Origin: Coprinellus micaceus
Taxonomy: Eukaryota; Basidiomycota; Agaricomycetes; Agaricales; Psathyrellaceae
Assembly (NCBI GenBank): GCA_951394405.1
Contig: OX596338.1
Span: forward strand, 186,001-250,000
DNA length: 64,000 bases
Reading direction: 5' to 3'
A program made the position numbers and the translations under genes. Below the pieces are notes generated by a model. It saw only the letters and a list, made by a program, of their open reading frames with translations, ran no database searches and had not been told where the DNA came from. Positions within the stretch are counted from its first letter, which is position 1, and each line of letters opens with the position of its first letter. Below are positions 52,766 through 63,960 of the stretch, one piece after another.

Positions 52766-54477
52766 ATGTCTTCCTCCCAAATCTATCTCGTCGAATATTT
52801 GGGGGACTTGCAAGTACTCAAGGTGTGTTCCGCCTACCCAGACGCCGTGGGGGGGATTGGCTGACGCTAACGGGCGTTCAGTACCTTGACGGTGTGTAGC
52901 AAGCTCATCATATGCTGTGTACGCAGGGGCTCACCGTGATACGTGCGGCATCGGGTAGCTGGGACTTTGGCGCTCCTGGTGAGTATCCCCTCCCCCATTG
53001 CTGAAACGGAGCGAAATACCCTAATTGCATAAATCGTGCAGGTTTTGGAGTACCTCTCTACTGTCCCCCTCGAAGTTCGATTGATCTGGCCAACACGCCT
53101 TTCATATGTCAAGGTCCTCTACTTTCTGAACCGACACATCGTCTGGGTGTCAGTGATCTCTACGCGGTTGGCAGGCTCGCAGAAGTGTAACACGATAAAT
53201 ATGGTCACAAACTGTACGTCTGATTTTATTTGATCACTGTCGGTGGTTCAGGGGGCTCCGGGGCCTAACAATGAAGGGAATAGGTGGCCGAGTCGCGACG
53301 GTATTGGTGTCCGAAGGTTCGTTACCATCCCCATCCTCGAGGCGCTCGAATCTGGAACACGATCGACCGATTTTAGCTCTCCTCTTTGCGCGTGTTTGGG
53401 CTCTATCCGGCAACAAACGCTTGCTTGGGGTTTTTCTCCTCGGATTCTGGATCGTACGTCTCTCACTTTCCGACACGCGACCAATGGCACTGACGAGAGC
53501 CTAACTAAATTATTCTTAGGCGGCGGGGATCACTGCCTTCTTCCTGATGATCTTGTATTCGCTCTCTGCTGTGTGTGCGTCCACTCCTACGATCCATGGT
53601 TTGAATTTCTCGCCCATTCACAGATGGAGGAACAGATGACCTTTCACCCTTCCCCTCCATTGCAGCATGCATTCCAGTGCGCTCGAATACGAGATACTCG
53701 ACGCCGGCGATTGGACTCATCTTCCTGGAGCAAACCAGTGCGCCCCCGGTCCTCCGCCTTTCGCACAAGGCAGCAGGAGCTAACATCTCAACCCTATGCA
53801 GTGATCATGTGCCTCTCCTTCTACTACGGTATCCGTCGGCATGGGACGGCGGGTCATCTTGGCCGGGTCGTTTACAGAGATGGACTGTTGTACTTCGTCG
53901 CTCTGACTGGTGAGCTCCGTTATCCCTACACGCCGCTTGCGGTGCGGTTGCTAGGAGTAAGCAACTGACGGAGTGTGTTCTCTTTAGTACTTGCGATTTT
54001 GAACGCCGCGGTGCAGCTGTCAATCAAGGTCAGACTTGGTTCGTAAATTCGCGAAAGACGCGAAGTTGACGAATTGCTATGCAGAGCAATCTGAAATACG
54101 TCCTGAACACGTACGTCTCCATGTTTCTCCGCTCTTCCCATCCCGTTTTTCATTCACCTGTCCACTTTATCCCACCCACGAAACAGATTCCACTTCGCGA
54201 TGCACGCCATCCTCTGCAACCGCTGGTCCTCCACCTCCACAAGGAAGCCCGTACAAAGATGGGGTTCACGACTCAATTCGATGTTTCGGCCCTTTCAACG
54301 CTAGATGTGGATTATGATGCTAGACGCAGTTCAAGTATGGGTTGTGATGGGGACAGGGGGTTGGGGACTGTGGCCGGTGCAAGTCGAACGATGGTTGGCC
54401 ACGATGACGGTGGATATGAGGAGGAAGGGCTGAAGGAGAATGCAAGTGGGATAAGTCTGGACCCGTTCAAGCGGTGA
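52766..54477 (+). CDS. DUF6533-type multi-pass membrane protein, copy 1
   Basis: DUF6533 proteins are predicted 7-helix membrane proteins, abundant and uncharacterised in mushrooms. Exons start 52766-52822, then micro-exons 52882-52891 (10 nt) and 52959-52978 (20 nt), then one from 53042. Together they read MSSSQIYLVEYLGDLQVLK, YLD-AGTLALL, VLEYLSTVPLEVRLIWPTR, then LSYVKVLYFLNRHIVWVSVI. Later exons carry ALLFARVWALSGNKRLLGVF, ITAFFLMILYSLSAV, STPAIGLIFLEQ, MCLSFYYGIRRHG...GLLYFVALT, AILNAAVQLSI and the cytosolic tail starting RFHFAMHAILCNRLVLHL, to the stop at 54475-54477. Around 53215-53290 its phase differs by one base from copy 2 (57006-58660), so either the intron is spliced differently or a frameshift is present. 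Confidence 0.78.
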
Positions 54478-54777
54478 GGCGGGTGTGTGATTAGTTTAGG
54501 CGTGTGTATGTTGAGTCGACCCTGTACTTGTCCTTGCAGCAGATTTCAAAGAGGCAATTTTATGGAAGGGAATTGAATACCAACTCTTAGCGGATAGTGG
54601 GAAAAGATTGATTGTTACCCAATGGTCCCCATAAGCGCCTAACTCGACCCCCTTGAGCGTGCCCTCGTTTCGAGCCCGGCAAACGCACGACCCAACCACC
54701 TTTTTGGCTCCTCGCCCAACGCAACCCTCAGGCTCGGTCTCGACAGGGAGCATGCAATATATCCGACTACCAGTATT
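54478..54777. other. Spacer between convergent DUF6533 and F-box genes
   Basis: These 300 bases separate two converging genes and probably hold both polyadenylation regions. Nothing else is seen. Confidence 0.45.
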
Positions 54778-56517
54778 CTACTCTGCAAAAGTGGGATACT
54801 CTAAGGCTATGTCAACCCCATCCAGGCTAGCACCACGAGTTCTCAGGGCCCCTGCGATATCCACTCCCTGCCAGAACGCAAACCGAATTCGTACCCGGCG
54901 GAGAATCGTCGCGCGCTCAATTACGCCGTCATTCCGTCCCACTGCACCTTCCCCTACACATTGCACCCTCTGAGCGAGAAATTCCAACACTGCGTTTTCC
55001 AAAAGCCCGTCGCTTTCATTGGCAATATCGTGCAACTCAAGTTCTTCGAGTCGAGGTAGAATGCCGGGGATGGAGAGTTGTGATAGCAGATGGATGTCCA
55101 GCTTACTGTCGGGGCTGCTCCCTAAGAGCATCGCGTGAAGGTTGAGAACGGTGATGTTCACAAGAACCGCCAGGCAACGGGGTAAGCATTCTTTGTCGAG
55201 AGTGTCGTGATATAACGTCAACTCCCTTAGCTGTGATCCATATTGGAGTAGAAGCTCCTCCTGCCCATCGGCTGGGCCTACAACCACGGGGGAGGTGAGA
55301 TGCAGAGATTCAAGCCTAGGAAGGTAGATGGAGGGGGCAAATCCTTTGGAGACTGGCCTATATTTGAGCTCCAACGAAGTAAGGTGGGGAGCGTGAACCG
55401 GAGGAGACAGTGGTCGGAGTGGAGGGCAAAATCTGTCCAGGTTGATTTGCGCTGAGACGAGATTGGGCAGAGATTTCAACATATCCAGGGCATGGACGCA
55501 GTCGAACTGCCGATTACCCCCGAAGGGGTCGGCCTCAAACCTGAGGTGAGTGATTGAGTCGTAAAAGGGTCCAGGGGAGGTAGAGGAGGCTTTCGCCATA
55601 GAAATATTGGGCCAGAACCCGGCCAGGGTCACATCTCGGAGGGCGGGTGCGGAAAAAAGGGCGCTCCAGGATAGGTTGTGAACCCGGGCCTGTTGTGCAG
55701 GTAGGGCCATGTCATCGGCGTGGATGTAGATATTAGCTTGGCGTAGAAGGGGAAATTGAGGCCCATCAAAGAGCTTGAGAACAATTTCGGTCGTATCTTG
55801 GACTCGCCAGTCGAAAGGAAGAGACTGCCATCGGTGAGAGGTCGGGAGGAGCGTGCCGACGAGGGCATCATATTTCTCCTTGGCTCCTGCTCGATAATCG
55901 CTCCTGATGGAGGAGCTCACCCAGCCTATCCGCAGGCCCACGTCGATAGGGGATGCCGAAGAGCGGTCGATCCAAGTCTTAACCTGGAGACGTTGGAATT
56001 CCACCATTTTACACCATTTCACCAATGGCACTCGATCAGGGTCCAAAGGCGGAACCCAGACGCGGATGCGTGTCCAGAGGGCGGGCGTCCGAAGTATCAG
56101 CCTACGCCAACCGGAGCACACTTGGCTAATCGTGGTAGAAGGGCGTGACTCGGAAATCAAAGGAGAACAGGGCCCTAGGTTGGGATACATTGGTTGTTCC
56201 ACAGCCTCCACAAATGTCTGGAAGATCAGGGCGAGGACATTGAGGGGGACGCGTCGAATAGGGGATAGCAGCATGGTGTGCTCTTCGATGAACTGGAGAT
56301 CGATGGCTAGTTGCTGCTCCATAACCGCCAGCGCTCCCTTTGCCTCCTCCGTTTGAGTAGTCAATCCTCTCCTCGCCTCCTTGATTCGGTCGGCCAGCGC
56401 TACCACATCGGCCTCTCGATCTCCAACTAGGCATTTCAGAACGGTGACTTCGGTGTAGGATGGCGCATAGTTTGTGTTGAGATATCGGGAGAACGGGGAG
56501 GACTCGTCCCGGGCCAT
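54778..56517 (-). CDS. F-box protein with N-terminal coiled coil and LRRs
   Basis: Single exon, 579 residues, ATG at 56517. This is the classic mushroom F-box layout: a heptad-rich helix (VVALADRIKEARRGLTTQTE to LAIDLQFIEEHTML, about 40-82), then the F-box at about 84-150 (SPIRRVPLNVLALIFQTFVE ... ISQVCSGWRRLILRTPALWT), then leucine-rich blocks (FSAPALRDVTLAGFW, LKSLPNLVSAQINL, APHLTSLELKY, LPRLESLHLTS, YGSQLRELTLYHD, GILPRLEELELHD). Expected role: substrate receptor of an SCF E3 ligase, target unknown. It lies between the two DUF6533 genes and is complete. Confidence 0.88.
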   Translation of the reverse strand: MARDESSPFSRYLNTNYAPSYTEVTVLKCLVGDREADVVALADRIKEARRGLTTQTEEAKGALAVMEQQLAIDLQFIEEHTMLLSPIRRVPLNVLALIFQTFVEAVEQPMYPNLGPCSPLISESRPSTTISQVCSGWRRLILRTPALWTRIRVWVPPLDPDRVPLVKWCKMVEFQRLQVKTWIDRSSASPIDVGLRIGWVSSSIRSDYRAGAKEKYDALVGTLLPTSHRWQSLPFDWRVQDTTEIVLKLFDGPQFPLLRQANIYIHADDMALPAQQARVHNLSWSALFSAPALRDVTLAGFWPNISMAKASSTSPGPFYDSITHLRFEADPFGGNRQFDCVHALDMLKSLPNLVSAQINLDRFCPPLRPLSPPVHAPHLTSLELKYRPVSKGFAPSIYLPRLESLHLTSPVVVGPADGQEELLLQYGSQLRELTLYHDTLDKECLPRCLAVLVNITVLNLHAMLLGSSPDSKLDIHLLSQLSIPGILPRLEELELHDIANESDGLLENAVLEFLAQRVQCVGEGAVGRNDGVIERATILRRVRIRFAFWQGVDIAGALRTRGASLDGVDIALEYPTFAE

Positions 56518-57005
56518 GACGACAATGGTGGTGGGTAGAGTTCAAGGTGGTGGTGATGGTTGAGGAGCAAAGTGCGAATCAGGCGATGCCAGGCCCGATT
56601 ATATCCTCCCGGACCTGTGGCTGGCCCCTCTGTATATGGCTAGGCTATTACCAAATTCATTGCGTGGGCGCGCCCCTGGCGAGGTTCTGTGAAGCGCAAA
56701 TTTATTCTAGTACTTCATCTCTCAGCGTCAGACGGCTGGTTACGAGTCTAGTAAGTTCCCACACGTAAAGAAGCGCCCGATCTTCCGACGCAGTCAAAAG
56801 ACGAGCTTTCGAATTTGGATAGGGGAAGGAGATATCTCGCCTATAATCATGTCAGTTGCCGATGAAATGACACCCTCTCGAATTCATGACCTAAGCCAGC
56901 GCAGCTTTGACTGAATTCGAAAGCACGTCCCATAACATAGAAAGCAAGAAAACAAATATCTACGCAGACGACCGAACTACTTGACTATATACGCGTGATA
57001 ACATG
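56518..57005. other. Spacer with a small inverted repeat
   Basis: It contains the F-box gene promoter and the 3' flank of the second DUF6533 gene. GACGAGCTTTCGAATTT (56800-56816) and GAATTCGAAAGCACGTC (56913-56929) form a 17-bp inverted repeat with two mismatches. Confidence 0.5.
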
Positions 57006-58660
57006 CTAATACATGGGCCTCAACCGCCCCAACCTTATCGAATGAGCATTCTCATCTAACGTCTCGTGCCGGTGGCCAACCACCGTCGATCGACCATCCG
57101 AATGATAATCCAATCTGGCATCCGCCGAGCCCCCGTCTAAGATCGAAATATCGTACTGCGTCGTGAATCCCATCTTCTCACGGGCTTCGTTACGCAGGTG
57201 GAGGACCATACGATTGCAGAGGACGGCGTGCATCGCGAAGTGGAACCTGTTAGATTGTGGGCGCGGGTTATTGCGGTTCGCGTTAGTCGTCGATGAAAGG
57301 AATAAAAGAGGAGGAGGAACACACGTGTTCAAGACGAATCTGAGGTTACTCTGCAGGACGAGAGCACGGGATTGTGATTAGCGTCGAAATATTGCGTCGG
57401 TAGATAACCCGTACTCACCTTGATCGTCAGCTGTAACAATGCATTCAGAATCGCAAGGACTAGCAGGCGGTTTAGCTTGACTCTGGACACATCGCGAGAT
57501 AGCTCACCGGTAAGAGCAACAAAGTAGAGCAATCCGTCCCTGTACATGATCCTCCCTAGGTGGCTCCCAGAAGTCCCGTGTCTCCGGATACCATAGAAGA
57601 ACGACAGCGACAAGATCACTGGGTTATGGTCAGAGAATACGAAGTGAAGTTGGACTGAGCGACCTACCGATCTGCTCTAGGAAGATGAGAGCAACAGCTG
57701 GCGTCGAGTACTTCGTACTAGACTGAATCGGGATGCATGTGACGATCCCAGGGTACGGGGAGAGGTCGACTGGAGGACTCCGGGTTAACCAACATGGTCA
57801 CGCCCGAGTTGAATCTCTAGACGAACTCACACACGGCAGACAACGCAAATGTAATGATTAGGCCGAACGCTGCGGTGCCCGCCGCCTAGTTTTGTCGCGC
57901 ATGAAGGTCAGTCCTACAAACTTCTTTCTGGAGGGAGGGGATACTCACCAGCCAGAAACCAAAGAGGCATGCTCCGAGTAGACTTTCGTTCCCTGACAGA
58001 GCCCAGACTCGGGCGAAGAGGAGAGCTAGGTACAACTTCCGTAAGCCCGAGAAGTGCACCTCAACACAGCGACCGTAGGCGCACCTTCAGATACCAAGAC
58101 CGTCGCGACTCTCCCACCTAGTAGAAAGCATCACGAAGGCCATTAACCCTGGTGCCCCAGATTCAACCTCACTGACGACGACGTACAGTTCGCAAGGATG
58201 TTCATCGTATGGCACTTGGATGAATTGGCGAGCCGCGGAGCGATGACGGAGACCCAGACGACATGCCGGTTGAGGAAGTAGAGGACCTTGATATGCGACA
58301 GGCGCGTTGGCCAGATGAGCTGAACTTCGAGGGGGAGCGTTGCGAGGTACTCGAGGGCCTGCACGAGTTACAGCCCAGTTTAGTCCGACAAGCCGGATAA
58401 GGGCATGCCAGGGAGACGTACAAGTAAAGTCAAGGTCGCAGCTACGCCCCGAAGCACATAGCCCACGTTCAGCCTTGCTACCCACGTCTGAGATCGAGGT
58501 ACGGCACATACCATCGAGAAGCTGCAAACTTCCTCATCAGTCGATCCCTTCCCCAAACCAAGTTGAAAAGAAAAGACGAAGCACGCACCTTGAGCAACTG
58601 CAACTCCTCCAAATACCCAGCCAAGTTAATGATTGCGGGTATAGCCGTATCTGGCGGCAT
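57006..58660 (-). CDS. DUF6533-type multi-pass membrane protein, copy 2
   Basis: Inverted paralogue of 52766-54477 with the same gene structure. Exon 1 is 58660-58589 (MPPDTAIPAIINLAGYLEEL then QLLK), micro-exons are 58521-58512 (10 nt, LLD) and 58441-58422 (20 nt, AATLTLL), and the next exon begins 58358 with ALEYLATLPLEVQLIWPTRL and SHIKVLYFLNRHVVWVSVIA. Further on come LALLFARVWALSGNESLLGA, STPAVALIFLEQ, LSFFYGIRRHG, RDGLLYFVALTGE, a long hydrophobic LLVLAILNALLQLTI and the tail RFHFAMHAVLCNRMVLHLRN ending RPMY at 57006. The HFAMHA(V/I)LCNR motif precedes the tail in both copies. Seven helices are predicted from hydrophobicity. Function unknown; receptor-like roles are speculation. Confidence 0.8.
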
Positions 58661-61600
58661 CCCAGGCTGCCGCTCGGGGGAGGGAGGGAAGGGCACCTCG
58701 ACCACCCTCGCTGGGCGCCTGTATATCTTGATGGAGGTTGGGTGATCGGGGGTGGGGGCAACTCGAGCTCACGACAATCAGCCACCGCCTATATGTATAT
58801 CACTAGCCTCCGAGCACACGGCGGTGGATGTTTGGGTTACCGAGACCGCACCCGGACTTGATTAGCCACATGGGTTATGTGGGCGAGTGAACTACGTTTA
58901 CTTTTTGGGCGATAACGCGGAGTTGGCTGGGAATCTGGGATCACGTTCGTCCCTCCTGCCTGCTTTGGACCAGCTCTCCTCGACCTCGGTCCTCCGGTAT
59001 TCTGGGATTTCCGGGTGTATCCGAGTGAAGACGGTGATCTTTGATATGGATGTAAGCAGTGAGTTTCAGCTTGGCTTGTTATGACCATCGTTGGTGATGG
59101 GGTATGTGTTTTAGGTGGTTGCAGTGCGCTCGAGAGATCTGCGTTTTCCCGACATACGATGCCTACTCGCGTATAAGTAGGATCAGCGCCCATATAACTC
59201 GTAAGGCGAGAATGGGGCAATCGAAGAAACGGAGCTCACTTTTAATAGACTCACGAGTCGAGATTGTTATGTAGGCCCTTTCGAGAACGATATAATACCT
59301 CGCTCGGAACGCACCCCAGGTTGGCTGAGACCAGAGTCCGACTTTCCGATTCCAAGAGAGTTCCGATGTGTAGATGGTAGCAGAGGAGCAGAAAGTGGGG
59401 CTAGGTCGCTGTGGCGTTCTCGCGGTCGTCGGTTGCAACCTCCTACCACGGCAAGGCGATACGATACGGCGATACAGATCGCACATTCCGCACATTTCGC
59501 AACGGTGTCCGATAACGATGCTCTGCCCGTCGTCGAAGTTGAGCCTCCAACTCTGCTCTACAATCAATCGCCCACCGGGGGTCGGATTGCCCATTTAGCC
59601 AAGTCGACGTAGCCTAGCGCATCATGATACGGATGATCAGGAAGCTGGGTGATCAAGGCTGAGCAGGAAAGATCTACGCAGCGCCGCGGGTTCGTTGGCG
59701 GTAAAAAGAATGGTCGATATTTCGGTTGTACGGTGCGTCGGACGCCAAGGTGGAGCTTGGGTCTAGACTTTCCTCCACTGGAAACCAGAGATAAACGCCC
59801 AATTGTCGAGTCGCCGAGGGGTCGCAACCGTCGGTGTTGCATCATCCTCGCCTGGAGTGATATCGCACGCAAGGAGCGGTCCTTCAGGTAAAGGAGAGCC
59901 CAGTCCCAGTGTGTACCTTCTCGTTGTCCGCCACAATCCCAGTAGGTTGGAAATTTGGACTCGGTAGTCACCAAGTTGGTTCAGGTTCGGGCTTCCCCTC
60001 GCTACGGGCAGTGAGCTGGTCGTTATGCGCTTCTACAGTTGGAAATGGGAATCACCAATCATGCCTGCACAAAGAATGGTGGGAGGTTCGGAGCAGCGGG
60101 ACGTCGAGATGGTCTTCAAGTTGAAAGGAAGGAGCGGGTTGGAATTGAACCGAGCCCTGCCGGGAGCGCGTGAATCCCTGCCGTTGCGTCGGCACTGTCC
60201 GGCTGAGATAAGATAAGATGGGCGCCTATCGCTCGCCGCGCTATTCATCTCGTTTTTAGATTCTGGACAATAGCAGCATTACGACTCGCTCAATCTCAAC
60301 TGCGCGTCTGTGCGGCTCTGCAGCGCCAGTCTTTGACTTGAGAAGTGGGTGTTGGATGAGGGGTGAGGGGAAGGGCAGACTGGGCAGAGCCGAATACGGT
60401 ATGATATTGCACAGTAAGACGCTTCCGAGTCTTTATCCACTTCAATTTTATCTGAGCCTCCCCGACAATGCCTTTGCAGTCGTCTCGAAGTCATTCCGCG
60501 GGCTGTTGAGCTCGATCGATATCAGGCAACGAGATGAGGAGTCCTCATCTTGTTGACCGGAATGTAAGTTTTGGGTGGAGCCGAAGAGTGCTTGCGCTCA
60601 GGGGGTGCACGTCTTGACAATCGTGAGGGCGGGCCTGGTCGAGGCGTCGTATGCCTGTGTGCGCAAGAAGCGACGCCGAGCTCGGGCTTGACCTCACCAT
60701 CTACGGCAGCTCTCAATATGGCATCGTCGGAATCTCCCTTCTCCAATTGAGCTCAAGGACGTAGACGCATGAATATAGCGACGATAACTCGTCCAGTGAC
60801 ATCAGAACCTCGTCTGGGGTAGGCCAGGGAGCTGGAGAAGAGTGGTTCAGACCAGGGAATAGCGATCTTCTCAAGGGACTTTGTGGAGGAACCCAGAATA
60901 TGGACAGACATCGTGTTGGAAGGTTATTCCTCGACCGAAGGGGGGCAACCTTCCCGAAACGGCGCACGAAAAGCCTTTCAGCAAAACTGCAGACAACAGG
61001 GAAAAGGTGTTATACTTGAAGTACGTTGAGTACTTATCGCGAAGGAGGTCGTAGTTGGAGTAAGTTGGAGTTCAATGAGGCTATTTCAAGGTCTATAGTA
61101 GGGTATCAATTCCCAATCCCCACTCGAGCCCCGCTGACCTCGCCGTACCCTTGTAAAGGCTCGCGCCGCGGCCCTTTGCCCATCAGAAACGTTCACAATC
61201 TATAAGACATGACCTGCTGCGGTCACTGGTGGATAGTACCTACTGCGCATTAGGCGCCCGTCCCTCACGCATATCCAAAGCTGTGAATCGCGAACTCACG
61301 CCAAGAATACGCGTCTGATCTGGGCTTTCCCTCGGAGACTGCGCTCTCGGTGCGCCGGCTCGCCTCGTAAACGCCTCACGTACTCTTCCCCCAGTCTCAT
61401 TATTCATACCCTTTTACAGTAAATGCATTTCCGATTTCTTGCGTCTCCCACAGCCCCTCGTTCACACCCTGCACACCTTCGTGCCCCTGGGCGCTCTCCA
61501 CTCCCCGCCCCTCTTGAACTGTGGATGATCCGCGCGTGGCGGCAAGCTGCGATTGATCATGCATGATGGCCGATCGGCGCAAGGGAACGCTGGTCCCCGC

Positions 61601-61868
61601 GTCATCAGGTTTACGGATTTCGTATCTCCTCTCTTCTTCCTTCGTAGTACTTAGTTGGTTGCGTGCCGTCACTCCTTCGCTGGCACCCACCATCCTCTGC
61701 ACTGCGCTCTCCTGTAGAGCCATAGAGAGGAGGAAGATCTCATCCAGATCGAGTCCAGGACCCTCCATCTCACCGTCAACACCCGCTGCTCTCCTCCTCC
61801 TCCTCCTCCTGCTCGACGAAGTACCCGAAGCCAAAGGTCGCTTGAAGACGAAGTGAGAAAGGGCAGGT
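58661..61868. other. Long intergenic region, no gene recognised
   Basis: In 3.2 kb I see no frame with a known signature. The longest, 59163-59594 and 59564-59974 on the minus strand, overlap each other and are compositionally ordinary. A (TCC/CTC)n microsatellite lies at about 61790-61812 just before the IML2 start. A B-box-like GGTTCAATTCC occurs on the minus strand at 60141-60151 but does not fold into a tRNA. Confidence 0.5.
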
Positions 61869-63862
61869 ATGGCGGCGAATATACACCCGCACCCGCACGC
61901 TGCGCTCCTTGAGTCTGCGACGGAGGCGTTTGGGCACCTGTTTGCGAACGATATCAAGGCGAGCAAGGAGCAGTTCGGCGGGAAGGAGGATCCGTTCCAT
62001 CTTATGGGATTGGGCGTGTGTATCTTTCTTGAGGCGGTTTTGGGTATGGAGGTGTGTACTCTCTCTCTACGTCCTTTCTTTATCCTCCGATTCCCCATCT
62101 CGATGGAATTCGAGCAAGCGCTAATGGATTATTTAATGACAGACCAACGTCGTAACCGAAGCCTCCAAACAACTCGCCCTCGCCGACACCGCGTCCAAGA
62201 AATGGGCCAAGGACGCCTTGTCCGGCCGGACGAAGGGAAAGGACTACTACTCGAGGTTCCCCGCTGGGATGGAATGGGAGATTATCAATGCCGACGCCAT
62301 CATCCTGTTGGGCTTGACCAATGCGCTTGGGTACGTCTATCCTCTCTTTTCCTGTCCACTGTGCTCTTCTGTGCACGTATCGTGGTCTCGCCCTCTCCGT
62401 GTCCCCCATCGCGCCCCCGCCGTATTTCGTTCCGCGCTTCGTAATGGTCATCGCCACGCTGGACCGACGCTAACCACACCCTCGTACCCAACCTAACAGT
62501 GAAAGCTACATGGGCTACCTCCAATGCATGTACGCGCTCAACAACGCCCACTCCAAGTTCACAAAGTCAGTCCATCTATCCTCTCTCCTTTCCTTCCTCC
62601 CTCCCTCCCTTCCCCCCTCCCCCTGTGCATCTCCGACCCATCCACCGCCCCCTTAACTGCAACACTCCCTTCCACCGCCCCCTTACCTGCGCCACTCTTC
62701 TCCTCCCGTCCACCCCGCCCGCGCTTCACCCCACATCCAAACTTCGATCCGAGATACCCAGCCCCATACTGATCCTCGTTCTCTCAATCTAGGCTGTACA
62801 AAACCGTCTTCCCCGCCGGGCTCCCCTCCTCCTCCTCCTCCTCTCCCTCCTCGCCCTCCTCACCCACCACCGCCCTCCCCCCATCCTCAGGCTCCGCAAC
62901 ACTCACCGTTCCGTCCATCAAACACAAAGCATCCATATCCTCCCTCGCCTCCGTCTCCTCGTCCTTATCCACCAAGTCGGCGATCTCAGCGAGGTCGGCG
63001 AACGCACCCCCGGCGACGACCCCGGGCACGCCGACGGGGACGTTGACGCCGACGAGCGCGGCGGGGAAGGGGTTCTTTAGTCGGTGGGTGGGGGCGGGGG
63101 GGAATGCGGCGGCGGCGGCTAGTGAGCCGAATTTGTTGGCGGGGGGTGGTAAGTCGCTTGGGTTTCCTACGTTTCTCTCTGTCGTTCTCCCATCTCTTCT
63201 GTTCATCTTCGCCCTGTCTGCTCTTCTCGACCACCCTTTCTCTTCCGCGTTGTCGAGTTTCGGCTGTGCTTTCTCTCTTGTTCTTTCCTTCGCATCGACC
63301 ATGTCTTCTCTCCCATTCACCCTTTCTTCCCTTCCCTTCGCTTGACGATGGTATGACGAACGACGGCACTGACGCACCGTGCACACCACAGGGAAAGGCC
63401 ACAAAGGACATATACACGAGGCCCAGGGGTATAGTGACGGACCGGTGGAAGAGCTCGTCGTGAGCGGGGTGGCGTTTGGGTATGGGTTGTTTAATTTGGT
63501 GTTTTCGTTGTTGCCTAAGAAAGTTCAGTGAGTGTCTTCCCTTCGTTTCTTAGTCCCTTCCATCCCGTCCCTACCTCCCTCCCTGCCTCATCCCTACCTC
63601 CACCAACCGCATTGAATAGGGAATCCTGAGACCAGAGCTTACTAACGTCCTCCCCTTCTAGAGGCCTCGTCGGCTTCCTCGGCTTCCAGCACGACCGCCC
63701 GCTCGCCCTCAAAGCCCTCGCGCTCTCCGCCTCAAAGTCCGACGTGCACAGCGTGTTCAGCGGGCTGGTGTTGATGACGTACCATGGGGTCGTGCTGCTG
63801 ATGAGCGGGTGGCAGGCGGATGTTAGGGCGCGGGTGGGGGAGTATGAGGGGGTTGTGGCGAG
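61869..63862 (+). CDS. IML2: IML2/TTC39 family protein (partial, runs past the window)
   Basis: Yeast Iml2 is a mitochondria-associated protein needed to clear inclusion bodies; animal TTC39 proteins are TPR relatives. Exons: 61869-62051, 62143-62330, 62500-62565, 62793-63148, 63392-63527, 63662-63862, all in phase, followed by a GTGCGT donor with the acceptor beyond 64000. The N-terminus [20 protein letters not shown] leads to a helical repeat ([19 protein letters not shown], then [54 protein letters not shown]). A Ser/Pro-rich insert from about 150 to 250 follows. Then comes the family core [22 protein letters not shown] and [20 protein letters not shown]...[16 protein letters not shown]. 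The C-terminal TPR part is outside the window. Confidence 0.9.
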
Positions 63863-63884
63863 GTGCGTCTTTCTCAATTATTTC

Positions 63885-63960
63885 ATCCATTCATCCATTC
63901 ATCCATCCATTCTACGTTCATGCATTCGTTCATGCATTCGTTCGTTCGTTCGTTCGTCCG
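63885..63960. repeat. CATT/CGTT microsatellite in an IML2 intron
   Basis: Imperfect (TCCA)n, CATTCGTT and (CGTT)n runs follow the exon ending at 63862. It is intronic low-complexity sequence. Confidence 0.8.

Noticed and set aside
60120..60220. A minus-strand tRNA suggested by the B-box-like GGTTCAATTCC.
   Set aside because: The flanking bases do not form a T-stem, and no A box or acceptor stem lies at the right distance.
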